A stretch of 64,000 nucleotides of DNA from Prevotella sp. (GTDB taxonomy: Bacteria > Bacteroidota > Bacteroidia > Bacteroidales > Bacteroidaceae), in the NCBI GenBank assembly GCA_017619375.1, contig JAFZSL010000067.1:1-64000 (forward strand), written 5' to 3'. A program made the position numbers and the translations under genes. The notes beneath the pieces were generated by a model that did no database searches, was not told where the DNA came from, and saw only the letters and a list, made by a program, of their open reading frames with translations. Shown here in pieces: positions 6,407-15,510 of this stretch (positions are counted from its first letter, which is position 1; the number at the start of each line of letters is the position of its first letter).

Positions 6407-9400
6407 TCAACGCGAGACCTTGAGTTGATAGGCACCGTCGATGCCCTTGAATTCGGGTGCATATGCACATTGTGCGACACACGTTCCCGAGGTATATTCT
6501 CCCTCTCGGTCCACATAGTACTCCTCCTCGAGCACGACCTCTCCCTTTCCGAGTCGTTCGAAGTAATAGGTCGTGGCATTGTCTCTCTTCGCGCTGTAAT
6601 ATCCCCAATGGTAATGACTGAGTGCATTGACAGGTTCGAGACATGCAGGACGACGGTCGCACACTTGCACGAAGTCATAATTACGGTCCGCCCTGATGGT
6701 GATGCGCACCGTAATCTTGTCACCCACGCGCAAGGGACGGTCGGGCAACACCAATTTGCGCGTAACGGTGAGCCCTTGGGCATCGTCTGCCACCTTTTCA
6801 ACTGCTTGTAAAGACTGTCCATAGATGGCGCCCCATGCCATTGCGTCGGAGTTCTTTTCTAAGCGACACTGCAGAAGGTCGCCATGGTCTATCACCGTCC
6901 TCACATACCCCACACCGGCAGTGGCATCATCGAAGGCTATCGGCGTGCCATCGACGGTGAACGACAGTTCGGAGGCGTCGAAAGGAGTGAGCAATGGTTG
7001 GGTATCATTGAAAAGCGCATGAATGGCTTCCACTGTCGCCACATTGCTCTCCCACGACTGTGTGCGTTTCTGCATCAACAGCCATTGCCGCATCATCGCC
7101 ACGCTTGTCGTATCCTCCGGCGTGAGCAACTGTGTGGCCTCTATGGCCATCGCCACCGTAGGTATCTCATAGTTGAACCATGAGCGTTGTGCCTTGGGAG
7201 TATCGAAATACATACCCATCTCCTCCGAGGTGACGGCATATTCCTTGAGGCTCTTCAGGTATTCCTGTGCCATTTCCCCATCACCCTCTCGTGCCATTAC
7301 CACAGCGCACACCGCCTTGCCATAGATGGTAAGGTCCACTTTCCTTTGTTTGAGGAAGGAGAGCAGGTATGCATAGTCGTCGTCGGGCTTTTTGTCCTGT
7401 GGAGGAACGAGGGCGCGGATATGGAGGTAGTGCATCAGCCATTCGCTGGGTAAGACCTGACGACCTTTCACCGTTTCAGCCTGCATCTCTTCCACCTCTT
7501 TTCGTACCTTCGCCTGAAGGAACGTCATCCCCTTATCCAAGAGCCTGGCACAGTCCTTCGAAGGTTTCAGGGTCTGGATGCGTGCCAACATCTCCATCAC
7601 CATAATCGAGGTATAGACCGAACTGCCCATCCCCTGACACCATGGCCATCCTCCATCGGCATTCTGTAGTTTCCCGAGTTGTTCCAGGGCATTTTCGCAT
7701 TTCTTGTCCATTGCCTTGGTGTCGAAGAATGTCGCCATATTGCGTTTCATCGCACGTTCACCATCGGCATCGGACGTCCAAGGTGTTTCTGAAAGCAACA
7801 TCTCTTTCAGGCCGGCATTTTTCTGCAAGGCACTATTGAGAGGCGACTGCAACGTGGTGTCGTTCTGCCATTCCATAACCATCTGACGGATGGCTGGCGA
7901 ACGGTCGGTGACCAACCTGCCAAGTTGATTGGCATAATAGACGGCGGCTTGAGAGACGGCATCATCGTCGGTGGTTGCCGACAGGACAGGAAGGGCTCCA
8001 ACCGCCAACCATTCCGGATGGGCGGTGTATTCGAAGGTGAGCCGACGCTGGTCGGCATCCACCGGGAGGAGACGGTCGAGGGGGAGTTCCAGTTTCTGCC
8101 TTCCCTTCATGGCAAAGGGATAGGTACTGGTTACCAGCTCACGGGCGGGAACCACAGGCACCATCTGCTGTTCACCGTCGCTGAAGCCGTCGCCACTGAC
8201 CACGGTGCGGCAGACCAGTGCAGCGGTCTCCTTGAACGCAGGAACAGTGAAATCGACACCTCCGGTCGTTCCCGCCTCGACACGGAAAGGCTGTTGGCCC
8301 GACCACACCACCGCTCCTGTCGTAATGTCGGAGAGAATGAGTTCTGCCACGCCCTTTCTCACCTCGTCGGAAAGATTAGCGACCCTTGCCGTGAATACAG
8401 CCTCGTCACCCACCCTGATGAAACGTGGCAGGTTGGGTTGCACCATCACCTCTTTCTGTGCCACAGCCAATGCCTCGGCAAAGGCATAGTTCATCTTACG
8501 GTCGTGAGCCAGTCCAAGGAAGTGCCACGAGGTGACACTCTCGGGCAAGGTGAAGCGAATGGTGAACACCCCCTTGTCATCGGTCATGAGCCGTGGATGG
8601 AAGAATGCCGTCTCCTCGAAATTCTCACGCACGGAATAAACGGGCTGTGCCACAGATGCATTGAGATTAGCCTCGGGTACGACAGCTACTCCTGGTATTA
8701 CTTGCACGGACGCCGTCATTAATTCTTTCTTCATCGTTCCATAGCCTACGACGACCACCTCTTGGAGCGCATTGTAATCGGGTTCGAGACGCACCTCCAG
8801 AAAGTTACCGGAGGAAGCGCGTACGACCTGTGGCGCATACCCGACGTAATTGACGACGATGGAACCACCGCCGTTGGAAGGCAGGAAGAATTCCCCATTG
8901 ATGTTGGTCACCGTACCTTCTTTAGTACCTTTCAGCATCACCGACGCACCAATGACGGGTTCACCATTCTCATCACGCACCATCCCCATGATCATTCCAG
9001 CCCGACCCTGCGTCATGCCTCCATAAGAGAGGGCCTTTGTGGAAGAGAGAATGCGGCGAAGCACTGTGCTGTCACTCCTAAGAATCATCAGTTTGTCGTC
9101 AAATCCGTTCAGTGACAGCGGATAGGTGGTCTTGGTCTCATGATAGGCAGAGGTGGAAGCCGAGAGATTCCTTGTCGTAATGCTCCAACGGTTTTGAGGC
9201 AGATAGGTTGAAGTCAGGGGAGAGAAACTCCACCTGTGTTGTTCCAACGGGTCGAGCGAAGCATCATAGAGCGTGGCAAGCAACTGCGCCTTGGCAGGAG
9301 AACCATCAGGATTTTGAACCCGGAGAGTCCATGTCTCTTCTTTTCCTGGATGGAGTTTGTCGCGGAACGTCGTCCACTGCATCTTCAGCAACTTGTCATA

Positions 9401-12220
9401 CAGAGGTGCCTGGATGGTGGTGCTGTGTTGATACAACCGCCCGTCTTTCATAAAGGCATAGCTTAAGGTCAGTCCCTTGCCATAGGCTTTCTTATAGGTG
9501 AACGAACGGTTGTGGATGGCATCCGACAAATCGAAAGACCCGTTCTCAATGATCTTGTCCTCTGCCAGGATGGAATACAACACATGGACACTGTCGAGAG
9601 ACGACCCCAACTGCACATGAACCTTCCCTCCGTCGGAGGGGAAGTATGAGTCACTCTGAGCAAAGAAGTCCTTGGTTTCGACACCCAACTTGGTAGCGGT
9701 GAAATCAGCCACAGTCAGTTCAACATCCTTAATCTCATCGGAAAAGCCAACATAGATACGATGGATACCGGGTAGTGCCAACGACCCTGTCACGGGTAGC
9801 TCGATTTGTTGGTTGGACTTATAAAAAATAGCGTCGGCAGACAGGTCGGTCCACACTGACAGCAACGTATCGACGGGAAGTCCCCAACGGTCGGTCAACT
9901 GAGGCGTGAATTGAAGCATCTGCCCCACCTCCACCAGTGTGGAAAATGATAGCAAAGACAACGAATAAGGCCTTAGGCGGCATTCCACCCAGGCAGCATC
10001 CTCATGGGTCTCCCCCGCCTTGTCGGTCACTGCTGCATTGATACGGTATGTCCACCTTGACTTCAGCGAGTCTTCAGGGGTGAGCACGACATCGGGCACC
10101 TTCGAAGGGATGTGTATCATAAAAGTCCCTTGACTGTCGGTGAAGATGGTGTCGGTCACAATTTGTTTGTCGCTATACTCCGAGATGTAGGTTCTGGCAT
10201 ACAAGGAGCGCTTCACGTCCACCGCCACCATGGCACCAGAGACAGGGGCTCCTGAGAACGCTTTCGCCTTGCCGCGAACCACCACCTCGTCGTCGTGCAC
10301 ATCGTCAGCTTCCAGCGGCAAAAGTTCCACCTCGAAAGTGGGACGTTTGTATTCCTCCACTTGGAACGTATGATAAGCCACATCTTCATCATCCACCGAC
10401 ACTTCCACGGAATATTCGCCAAGCGGGCCGTTCTCGGGAAGGACGAAGGAAATGAAGGCCGTCCCATATTCATCTGTCACCAATACGGTGTCCACGACTT
10501 CATCGACATCATCATCTTCCACATATACCTCCACCTCGCCTTTATAGGGTTTGAACTTCTTGTTCTTGATGTTGGTCATCGCAATGATGGCAAGGTTCAC
10601 AGTCTGCCCGGGTCGGTAGATGGCCCTGTCGGTGTAACACGATGCCTTCATCGTTACCTCGTCGTCATCTCCAGCCGAAGACCAACGGTAATATGGACTG
10701 GTGGGAACCGAGGCCTTGTCGGTCTCGGTATAGGCTTCAAATCGGCTGATGCTATGGTCTTTCAGTTTGTCCGATCGGAATGTCACCTTTCCTAGTTTGT
10801 TGGTCTTCAACGTGGTGCACTGGCCATCGTCGTCCACCACGTCGATATTGGCATGGGCGACAGGCTGCCCCGATGTCGCATTCACCACGGCCAAGCGGAG
10901 TTGGTAATCGGGCAACATCAAATCGAGCAACCGCACATCGCTCACGTGGACAATCTCATACAACGGATCCAACAGCGGACTGTCGGATGACACCTCCACA
11001 AGATAAATGCCAATTGGGAGAGTGCCTACAACACAGGTGGTGTCATAGAACTCGTAAGGCTGCACGTCGCGAGGATAGACCTTCAAGGTCTTCACATCAC
11101 TTGCAACCACATGTTCGCGAAGCTCTTCATAAGAAATTTTATTTTTTATGACATTCTGCCCCACATCCAACCTCGAGGCACGTACTGTACAGATTCCCGG
11201 ATTGCGGACCTTTGACAACTTCAGTGTCAGGGGTTGGGACGGTGTGCGGCACACTTCTCCGAAATCCACCTGCATGTGAGGGGCTATGAGCTGTTCGCGT
11301 TTCTCTTCCAACGCCACGGCATTTTTCCAACCACCCCATTTCTCCAAGGCCTCATCGATAAATTCCATTTGTTGCCGTACCGTGTAATTGCCTGATGCCT
11401 GCATCAGCAACACCTTGCGGAGCGCCAACTCGCCACATTCGGGCAAGTCGGCATAACATACCATTAGCGAGTCGAGTTTTAGAATGCATTCGTTGCGCCA
11501 ATTATCAACATTCTGGTATGAACGATGCGAATCATCGTTGCCTAACATCATGAAAGCTGAAACAAGCTGCGCCTTGCGGTTGTCGGTACCCATATAGTAT
11601 TCATGCACGGCACCGGCATTGCCCGTGGCAAACCCTACGACAGAGAGGAGGTCATCGTTGAAGATGGAACCGTCGCTGCCTCTTATCAGGAAAGGTTGCC
11701 ATCCGAGGGCGCTTGATGTTGCCAATTTTTCGGGGTTTTCCATCGCGTTCTTGGCATAGAGGGCAGCCCCCTCGGCGTCGAAGTGGCGAATCTGTAGCAG
11801 ACGGCTCAAGACCGTGCGATAGACCGCAGCGAGAGCCGTGTTCACAGTGGCGGCACGTTTCTCCTCATCCTTGATTTTCCGCACCACCACTGCAAAGGAG
11901 TCGGGCGATAGACTGACGGCCAACGATGCATCCATCAGTTGGGCGGTCAGCAGTTGTCCGTAATTGTCCTCCTGTCTGGCTTTCTCCATGATGCGCTGCA
12001 ACACCTGCATCTGCGACCTCGGCAAGTCGGCACGGGCATGTTGATACACCTCGTCCCACAGGGACTGATAGCCGTCGTCCGTTCCATCATTACGAACGGT
12101 TCCCGAGATATTGCTATTCGGATTTTCATAGTTTGTCACTTGGGCTGGCGCGGCAACAGCCATGGATAGGAGAGCCATTACCAACAGCGCAAGGAAGAAA
12201 GGACGAAACGTTTTGTACAT
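6407..12220 (-). CDS. Giant alpha-2-macroglobulin-like protein with inserted SusC-type domain
   Basis: A 1937-residue exported protein (signal peptide about 1-27, ending AAPAQ). Residues about 300-1060 hold macroglobulin-like beta domains, including the typical CYTDRAIYRPGQTVNLAIIA bait-side segment. Residues about 1070-1165 are a carboxypeptidase-regulatory-like domain (VRDENGEPVIGASVMLKGTK) ending in VVVGYGTMKK, the hallmark of SusC N-termini. The A2M core domain follows (about 1190-1290, LPESVTSWHFLGLAHDRK), then an alpha/alpha toroid with QNADGGWPWC (about 1510) and a final beta domain. The thioester motif CxEQ is missing: the expected site reads AAVYYANQLGRL. Family members are thought to trap proteases in the periplasm. 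It lies 26 bp behind the TonB_C lipoprotein gene and probably shares its transcript; pbpC, its frequent partner elsewhere, is absent. Confidence 0.85.
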   Translation of the reverse strand: MYKTFRPFFLALLVMALLSMAVAAPAQVTNYENPNSNISGTVRNDGTDDGYQSLWDEVYQHARADLPRSQMQVLQRIMEKARQEDNYGQLLTAQLMDASLAVSLSPDSFAVVVRKIKDEEKRAATVNTALAAVYRTVLSRLLQIRHFDAEGAALYAKNAMENPEKLATSSALGWQPFLIRGSDGSIFNDDLLSVVGFATGNAGAVHEYYMGTDNRKAQLVSAFMMLGNDDSHRSYQNVDNWRNECILKLDSLMVCYADLPECGELALRKVLLMQASGNYTVRQQMEFIDEALEKWGGWKNAVALEEKREQLIAPHMQVDFGEVCRTPSQPLTLKLSKVRNPGICTVRASRLDVGQNVIKNKISYEELREHVVASDVKTLKVYPRDVQPYEFYDTTCVVGTLPIGIYLVEVSSDSPLLDPLYEIVHVSDVRLLDLMLPDYQLRLAVVNATSGQPVAHANIDVVDDDGQCTTLKTNKLGKVTFRSDKLKDHSISRFEAYTETDKASVPTSPYYRWSSAGDDDEVTMKASCYTDRAIYRPGQTVNLAIIAMTNIKNKKFKPYKGEVEVYVEDDDVDEVVDTVLVTDEYGTAFISFVLPENGPLGEYSVEVSVDDEDVAYHTFQVEEYKRPTFEVELLPLEADDVHDDEVVVRGKAKAFSGAPVSGAMVAVDVKRSLYARTYISEYSDKQIVTDTIFTDSQGTFMIHIPSKVPDVVLTPEDSLKSRWTYRINAAVTDKAGETHEDAAWVECRLRPYSLSLLSFSTLVEVGQMLQFTPQLTDRWGLPVDTLLSVWTDLSADAIFYKSNQQIELPVTGSLALPGIHRIYVGFSDEIKDVELTVADFTATKLGVETKDFFAQSDSYFPSDGGKVHVQLGSSLDSVHVLYSILAEDKIIENGSFDLSDAIHNRSFTYKKAYGKGLTLSYAFMKDGRLYQHSTTIQAPLYDKLLKMQWTTFRDKLHPGKEETWTLRVQNPDGSPAKAQLLATLYDASLDPLEQHRWSFSPLTSTYLPQNRWSITTRNLSASTSAYHETKTTYPLSLNGFDDKLMILRSDSTVLRRILSSTKALSYGGMTQGRAGMIMGMVRDENGEPVIGASVMLKGTKEGTVTNINGEFFLPSNGGGSIVVNYVGYAPQVVRASSGNFLEVRLEPDYNALQEVVVVGYGTMKKELMTASVQVIPGVAVVPEANLNASVAQPVYSVRENFEETAFFHPRLMTDDKGVFTIRFTLPESVTSWHFLGLAHDRKMNYAFAEALAVAQKEVMVQPNLPRFIRVGDEAVFTARVANLSDEVRKGVAELILSDITTGAVVWSGQQPFRVEAGTTGGVDFTVPAFKETAALVCRTVVSGDGFSDGEQQMVPVVPARELVTSTYPFAMKGRQKLELPLDRLLPVDADQRRLTFEYTAHPEWLAVGALPVLSATTDDDAVSQAAVYYANQLGRLVTDRSPAIRQMVMEWQNDTTLQSPLNSALQKNAGLKEMLLSETPWTSDADGERAMKRNMATFFDTKAMDKKCENALEQLGKLQNADGGWPWCQGMGSSVYTSIMVMEMLARIQTLKPSKDCARLLDKGMTFLQAKVRKEVEEMQAETVKGRQVLPSEWLMHYLHIRALVPPQDKKPDDDYAYLLSFLKQRKVDLTIYGKAVCAVVMAREGDGEMAQEYLKSLKEYAVTSEEMGMYFDTPKAQRSWFNYEIPTVAMAIEATQLLTPEDTTSVAMMRQWLLMQKRTQSWESNVATVEAIHALFNDTQPLLTPFDASELSFTVDGTPIAFDDATAGVGYVRTVIDHGDLLQCRLEKNSDAMAWGAIYGQSLQAVEKVADDAQGLTVTRKLVLPDRPLRVGDKITVRITIRADRNYDFVQVCDRRPACLEPVNALSHYHWGYYSAKRDNATTYYFERLGKGEVVLEEEYYVDREGEYTSGTCVAQCAYAPEFKGIDGAYQLKVSR

Positions 12221-12246
12221 AATATGGTCAACCTTTAATCAGTTTA

Positions 12247-12693
12247 TCATCTCAATTTAAAAATGACGGATATGGTATGTAATGCTTTAATGTTTTTACC
12301 ATTTTCTTTCGCCGGGACCCATTTGGGCATAAGCCCTACCACGCGTATCGCCTCCCTGTCAAGCTCATAGCAGACACTTTTCTCCACCTTCGGTTCAATG
12401 ATGCTACCATCGACATCAACAGTGAAACTGACAATGACCCGACCTGAAGCACAGCCTTCAAAGTCCTCGGGATAGCTCACATTTTTGTCCAGGAACTCCA
12501 AAAGGGCTTCATCCCCGCCAGGAAAACAGGGTGGCGCATCTTCATCCACAATAGCTTTGCTATCAACAACCCGGTTCACCGTTGCAGGGGTGGCAGTGGC
12601 ATCCAAATCAATCAATTGGCTCTTACAAGCCGTGAAAACGGTAATGCACACATAACAACAAATGTAATGAAATAATATCTGTCTCATATACAT
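12247..12693 (-). CDS. Small lipoprotein with TonB C-terminal domain
   Basis: About 148 residues. The N-terminus is a lipoprotein signal ending VFTAC (Cys 23 from the ATG at 12693); a TTG at 12714 is less likely because GGAAAG precedes the ATG. Residues about 60-148 are a TonB_C fold: FPGGDEALLEFLDKNVSYPE, GRVIVSFTVDVDGSI and LMPKWVPAKENGKNIK are the usual landmarks. True TonB has an inner-membrane anchor and a long Pro-rich spacer; both are missing, so this is a lipid-anchored TonB_C protein of unknown partner. It closely follows a second lipoprotein gene (12711) and precedes the macroglobulin gene by 26 bp. Confidence 0.75.
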   Translation of the reverse strand: MYMRQILFHYICCYVCITVFTACKSQLIDLDATATPATVNRVVDSKAIVDEDAPPCFPGGDEALLEFLDKNVSYPEDFEGCASGRVIVSFTVDVDGSIIEPKVEKSVCYELDREAIRVVGLMPKWVPAKENGKNIKALHTISVIFKLR

Positions 12694-12710
12694 TGATTTT
12701 TCTTTCCAAC

Positions 12711-13253
12711 TCAATATAAGCGATAGCCATATCCCGCCGTAATGGCTTTTATGGGTTCGGTGATGTTATAGTTAAATACATATCTTTGATATTTCATGCG
12801 TATGAAGAAATCTTTTCTGATTTTCTTCAATATTTTATTCGGAAGATAGCATTCCTCCCAGTTTTGTTTGTTCCAACGCTCATCCCCTTTTTTGCCAAAT
12901 AATTCTCGAGGTGCACCTATCTTGTCTATAACAAGATGGGTTATTCCTACAGAATCGATTCTCTCATGTTGGTTGGTATTGTTGGCATCCCTTCCAAATA
13001 CAACATACCCCATTACCGAGACTCGATAATGAGACAAGGTGTCATATTTGATGTCGTAATCAAAAAGAGGAGAAGAAATGGTGCCCGCTTCGACAACATG
13101 GTAATCAAGATAATCTGTCTTATATGAAATGGTGTTTTCGGGCACATCAGGTAAGTCTTTTGTACTTATCGTACAGAAGAACTTCTCCTGTGGCATCAAT
13201 GTGCTACAACCCATCAATAAGCAACCTGCCAGAAGGATGAACAAATACTTCAT
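12711..13253 (-). CDS. Lipoprotein of unknown function
   Basis: A 180-residue protein with a clear lipobox (LLMGC, Cys 16). The mature part is rich in Tyr, Asp and Lys, of mixed beta character, with no recognised domain. The gene is AT-rich compared with the macroglobulin gene. It starts 3 bp after the stop of the 42-residue gene and is followed directly by the TonB_C lipoprotein gene, so the three form one operon driven from the promoter at 13433-13463. Confidence 0.65.
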   Translation of the reverse strand: MKYLFILLAGCLLMGCSTLMPQEKFFCTISTKDLPDVPENTISYKTDYLDYHVVEAGTISSPLFDYDIKYDTLSHYRVSVMGYVVFGRDANNTNQHERIDSVGITHLVIDKIGAPRELFGKKGDERWNKQNWEECYLPNKILKKIRKDFFIRMKYQRYVFNYNITEPIKAITAGYGYRLY

Positions 13254-13256
13254 TTT

Positions 13257-13385
13257 CTAAGATTTATAGGTAAAGAGAGAGGTGATGTCAATCCATCTTG
13301 AAGGTGCATATTTTATGTCGTTGACCTTCGCCGCCAACATGCGAACCTCCTTGAGGGTTTTGCATATCCTTTTTCCTCTTTTCAT
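13257..13385 (-). CDS. 42-residue basic protein at the head of the lipoprotein operon
   Basis: ATG at 13385, stop TAG at 13257-13259. The N-terminus MKRGKRICKTLKEVR, followed by AKVNDIKY, resembles a small Bacteroidota protein whose members begin with ICKTLKEVR-type residues and continue in a Cys-rich ECTYxGEC segment. That Cys-rich half is missing here, and the last 15 residues look unrelated, so this may be a truncated member. It sits 47 bp behind an excellent promoter and 3 bp before the lipoprotein gene, which supports translation. Confidence 0.5.
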   Translation of the reverse strand: MKRGKRICKTLKEVRMLAAKVNDIKYAPSRWIDITSLFTYKS

Positions 13386-13432
13386 TGGTTATTCATGACA
13401 TTGTTATTTCAGCAAAAAAATGCTTAGCTGGA

Positions 13433-13463
13433 CAAAGTTAAAAAAATAAATCTACGTTCCAAA
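13433..13463 (-). promoter_or_regulatory. Promoter of the small protein/lipoprotein/TonB_C operon
   Basis: On the minus strand TTTG (13460-13463), 19 bp, then TAACTTTG (13433-13440): a perfect Bacteroidota vegetative promoter. The first start codon lies 47 bp downstream at 13385. Confidence 0.8.
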
Positions 13464-13468
13464 CAAAT

Positions 13469-13618
13469 CTAGTATGACACCCATGAGTTCATTGACAGTC
13501 CGAGGTCGATGGCATGCGGGTGGTTGTCATCAGGACAAGACAAGACGTTATCATCCTGTGCCATGGATGTCGCTGATGTCATAAGCGACAACAATATGAT
13601 AATCAGTTTTCCTTTCAT
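13469..13618 (-). pseudogene. Truncated exported protein, FISUMP-like start
   Basis: From the ATG at 13618 a 49-residue product has a signal peptide (MKGKLIIILLSLMTSATSMA, cleavage near AQD) and then HPHAIDLGLSMNSW. The phrase HxAVDLGLSxxWA is typical of the opening of Fibrobacter succinogenes major-domain (FISUMP) proteins in Bacteroidota, which are several hundred residues long; here a stop follows within five residues. It has its own promoter but no body, so it is best read as the stub of a larger gene. Confidence 0.5.
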
Positions 13619-13650
13619 GGTCTTTGGGTTTGAAAGTGTTTTTTTGTTGT

Positions 13651-13682
13651 CAAAGTTAAGAATAATCTCGTTATGTTCCAAA
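13651..13682 (-). promoter_or_regulatory. Promoter before the truncated exported protein
   Basis: On the minus strand TTTG (13679-13682), 20 bp, then TAACTTTG (13651-13658). Both this and the promoter at 13433-13463 carry TTTGGAACnTA at the -33 side, so one is probably a duplicate of the other. Confidence 0.65.
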
Positions 13683-13766
13683 TAAATCAATTTCACATTT
13701 TACACAAAATCACAGTAGACTGATTATAAGAAACATACAAGACTCTCTCCCTCTGCTTGACGTGAT

Positions 13767-14261
13767 TCAGATGATTTTCTGATAGGCCAGCCTTTCGTCT
13801 CCCGATGCAAGAAGGATGATGCCGCAGTAGGTGAAGCCATGCTTCTTGATGTTGTGCTGCATGATATGGTTGTCGCAGTGTGTGTCTATGCGGATGTTGC
13901 CATCTTTGGAGAAAGCGTATTCCATGATGTCGTGGAACACGTGGTGGACATCGGGGAAACTGGCAATGCGGTGGATGACATGATAGGGCAGTTTGTCATC
14001 CACCCATCGCCCGTCGTATATCTTCGCGTATGTGGGTTCGGGAGAGGCAAGGAATGCGAAGTATGCCACCACGCACCCTTCTTCTTCCATGACAAGGCCG
14101 CCGCCTCTCTCCATGTCCGAAGTGATGATTTCCTCAGAGGGGTAGCTGTCGCCCCATTGGTGCAGGTTGCCCGATGCGCGCATCGTTTGCCTGGCGGCAT
14201 CCATGACCTTCAAGATGCCGGTCATGTCGGCCGGTGTTGCTTGTCTGATGATTCTGTTCAT
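13767..14261 (-). CDS. GNAT-family N-acetyltransferase
   Basis: A 164-residue cytoplasmic protein with the GNAT outline: an N-terminal IRQATPADMTGILKVMDAAR segment (strand 1 and helix 1), a central GLVMEEEGCVVAYFAFL strand pair, the PYHVIHRIASFPDVHHVFHDI region in the acetyl-CoA binding core, and a C-terminal HNIKKHGFTYCGIILL strand. Members of this outline acetylate small amines or protein N-termini; the substrate cannot be told. It stands alone between the truncated gene and DUF4421. Confidence 0.8.
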   Translation of the reverse strand: MNRIIRQATPADMTGILKVMDAARQTMRASGNLHQWGDSYPSEEIITSDMERGGGLVMEEEGCVVAYFAFLASPEPTYAKIYDGRWVDDKLPYHVIHRIASFPDVHHVFHDIMEYAFSKDGNIRIDTHCDNHIMQHNIKKHGFTYCGIILLASGDERLAYQKII

Positions 14262-14378
14262 ATGTTAAGGGAAGGTGATGACACTTTTTGAAATCTCCTG
14301 CCTGTGGTTCAGAAAGCCACGGGTCTTCTTATCATCTCTCACTTCCTACTAAAGCCTTCCAGGGTTCATGGTAGTGCA

Positions 14379-15467
14379 CTATAGTCTCAATCCCACGAAG
14401 GCGCGGGCGTGCCATTTGTTCTGGTTGACAATCACCACGTCATCATCGAAGACAGAGTTGTTCATCACCAATGTGGCACCGGCGAAAAAGCGGGAGGAGA
14501 AGTTGTGGACGATGGCCAAGCGCTCGTTGAAGATCATGTTGAAGCGCATGCGTTTCGCCAACTTGCGCTCGCCGTTCACGGTGAAATTGTTGTGGTTATA
14601 GACCACGAAGGTGGGTATCATGGAGAAGTGTATCAGCCATTTCTTCCCGAGCACCCAGTTGTAGCCATAACCGCCGCCAATGCCTACATGGGCAATGCCG
14701 ATGTGCACGTCAGGAGCATTGGGATTCCTCGCTTTCAGTTCATCGCTCGTATCGATGTTGCCACCCTGATAGCTGATGCCCGCCAGCCATGAGCCAGCCG
14801 AACGGTGTTGGATATAACTTTGGTTGAAGGCGGCAGGGAGTGAGAATCGGCGATGGTTGAAGATATAATAGCCCACAAAATTGACATTTTTCATGGTGAG
14901 GTCTCCCGACTCCAATCGTTGATCAATGTCACCACGTTCGATGTCGCCTGCCAGTGATTCCGACCGTTGGTAGTTGAAGTCGAGGCTGATGCTGCTGCTG
15001 TAGTAACTGAAATTTAACTCATAGTCCTTGTAGGCTCCACTCATCTTTGCAGGATTGATGGCAAAAGAGGCTGATATTCCACGATATGAAGCACCGATGC
15101 TCACCGTGGTCTTGTGGCTTGTGCTAAGGTCGGCTTCCGAGTAAATGTCGTTCACTGTTCCCCTCGCATTGATATCGTTGCCCGTTTGGTTCAACCTGAC
15201 TTTCAGCGTAAGGCTTCCTTCAGGGCGAACCACGTAGTTCGTATCGTAGGATATGCGATAATAGCGGGCTGTAAGCGCACTATCCATCCGCTCCCTCCTT
15301 TGTTGATGGGTAAGTTTCTGAGCCTTGATATCCATCACTGGTAATCCTGTCAACAAAACGATGAGCAAGGATATGGCAAGTGCCATCCGAACTTGCCCGA
15401 AGGTGGTTGGATAATGAGGGATGTCACAGCCAGATGTGAGAATTCCGATACTCTTGATTTTGCTCAT
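14379..15467 (-). CDS. DUF4421 exported protein, outer-membrane beta-barrel type
   Basis: A 362-residue protein. A signal peptide is formed by the hydrophobic stretch ALAISLLIVLLTGLPVMDIKA; the preceding 27 residues suggest the ATG at 15386 may be the real start. The mature part opens with YYRISYDTNYVVRPEGSLTL, typical of DUF4421, and consists of alternating beta strands with aromatic ends and a C-terminal GLRL, as in outer-membrane barrels. It follows the permease genes by 43 bp and may belong to the same export operon, or be an unrelated surface protein. Confidence 0.7.
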   Translation of the reverse strand: MSKIKSIGILTSGCDIPHYPTTFGQVRMALAISLLIVLLTGLPVMDIKAQKLTHQQRRERMDSALTARYYRISYDTNYVVRPEGSLTLKVRLNQTGNDINARGTVNDIYSEADLSTSHKTTVSIGASYRGISASFAINPAKMSGAYKDYELNFSYYSSSISLDFNYQRSESLAGDIERGDIDQRLESGDLTMKNVNFVGYYIFNHRRFSLPAAFNQSYIQHRSAGSWLAGISYQGGNIDTSDELKARNPNAPDVHIGIAHVGIGGGYGYNWVLGKKWLIHFSMIPTFVVYNHNNFTVNGERKLAKRMRFNMIFNERLAIVHNFSSRFFAGATLVMNNSVFDDDVVIVNQNKWHARAFVGLRL

Positions 15468-15510
15468 GGTGAAAATGATTATTGTGTTATGATATCACCG
15501 ATGCGATGGG

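Noticed and set aside
7700-7960. Thioester motif in the macroglobulin
   Set aside because: A CxEQ-type motif was looked for in the toroid region and is not there.
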